A DNA stretch of 64,000 nucleotides from a virus. How positions within the stretch are numbered: the first letter of the stretch is position 1; each line of letters starts with the position of its first letter. Positions 63,764 through 64,000 of the stretch are shown in pieces. A program made the position numbers and the translations under genes. The notes beneath the pieces are model-generated. The model was not told the DNA's origin and did no database searches. It saw nothing but the letters and a program-made list of their open reading frames with translations. The stretch spans positions 28,603-92,602 of IMG/VR virus record IMGVR_UViG_3300017917_000616. One strand, written 5' to 3'.

Positions 63764-64000
63764 ATGTCACAAGTTCTATTAGAAAGCCGTTGGGACGAGA
63801 CCAAAGAAGCCCTACTTGAAGGTCTTAAAGGTACTCGCCGCTCAACTATGCAAGTTATTTTAGAAAATACTCGCAAACAACTACTATCTGAAAGTTCAGC
63901 TGGTACAACAACTGCAGGTAATATCGCTACTCTAAACCGCGTTATTCTTCCAGTTATCCGTCGTGTAATGCCAACAGTTATCGCTAACGAGTTGGTAGGC
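63764..64000 (+). CDS. 23: Major capsid protein gp23 (N-terminal 79 residues, cut by window end)
   Basis: Starts MSQVLLESRWDETKEALLEG after a strong AGGAG ribosome site (63750s) and stays open to the last base. TTTAGNIATLNRVILPVIRR and MPTVIANELVG are the conserved start of the mature gp23 core, including the region after the gp21 cleavage site. Its position after gp22 fits. Confidence 0.93.
   Translation, partial: MSQVLLESRWDETKEALLEGLKGTRRSTMQVILENTRKQLLSESSAGTTTAGNIATLNRVILPVIRRVMPTVIANELVG

Noticed and set aside
1-64000. CRISPR arrays, insertion sequences, attachment sites and tRNA genes
   Set aside because: No regularly spaced repeats, transposase words, long direct repeats at gene ends or tRNA cloverleaf sequences were seen on reading the window.

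Overview
The window is a stretch of a large, AT-rich genome of a T4-like (contractile-tailed) bacteriophage. The evidence is the set and order of T4-type genes: head genes in the order portal (gp20), a small gp67-like protein, an acidic core protein, prohead protease (gp21), scaffold (gp22) and major capsid protein (gp23); baseplate genes gp48-like, gp53, hub, gp5, gp25 and gp6; recombination nuclease gp47/gp46; and late sigma factor gp55. No tRNA, CRISPR or host gene block is visible. A Gram-negative host is inferred from the periplasmic Bug-type protein and the ADP-heptose enzymes. The host cannot be named.

Layout. (A) 1-15435, minus strand: a tightly overlapping accessory block. It holds a partial unknown gene, a carbamoyltransferase, a TctC/Bug substrate-binding protein, a PP-loop ATPase, a UDP-sugar dehydrogenase, two related unknown proteins, an SGNH hydrolase, three radical SAM proteins with N-terminal cysteine clusters, three glycosyltransferase-like proteins and small proteins. 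(B) 15472-47477, minus strand: tail fibre and baseplate genes, including one 5706-residue gene that takes up more than a quarter of the window. (C) 47478-47602: a divergent control region with a sigma70-like promoter whose spacer is a perfect inverted repeat, plus two back-to-back late motifs. (D) 47603-54433, plus strand: gp55, gp47, gp46, then an overlapping run coding for an ADP-heptose-type pathway (adenylyltransferase, kinase, cupin, HAD phosphatase, HldD epimerase) and a PD-(D/E)XK nuclease. (E) 54434-54955: a 522-base gap between convergent genes that folds on paper into many perfect hairpins, some with GNRA or GAA loops; I call it a large structured RNA. (F) 54956-56007, minus strand: gp51-like and gp26-like hub assembly genes. 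(G) 56079-64000, plus strand: tape measure with a peptidase-like domain, then the head operon into the start of gp23.

How it fits together. gp55 probably directs late transcription from an octamer of the form (G/C/T/A)(A/T)TAAATA or ACTAAATA found before many structural genes. Several copies lie only 4-7 bases from the ATG with no ribosome binding site, which suggests nearly leaderless mRNAs. The accessory block follows directly behind the fibre genes. With the heptose genes it looks like a surface-sugar or virion-decoration programme, although the target is not shown by the sequence.

The best candidates for something new are the structured RNA at about 54450-54905, the three-radical-SAM and glycosyltransferase block with a phage-borne Bug protein, the heptose operon, and the 5706-residue baseplate-associated protein with propeller-like modules.
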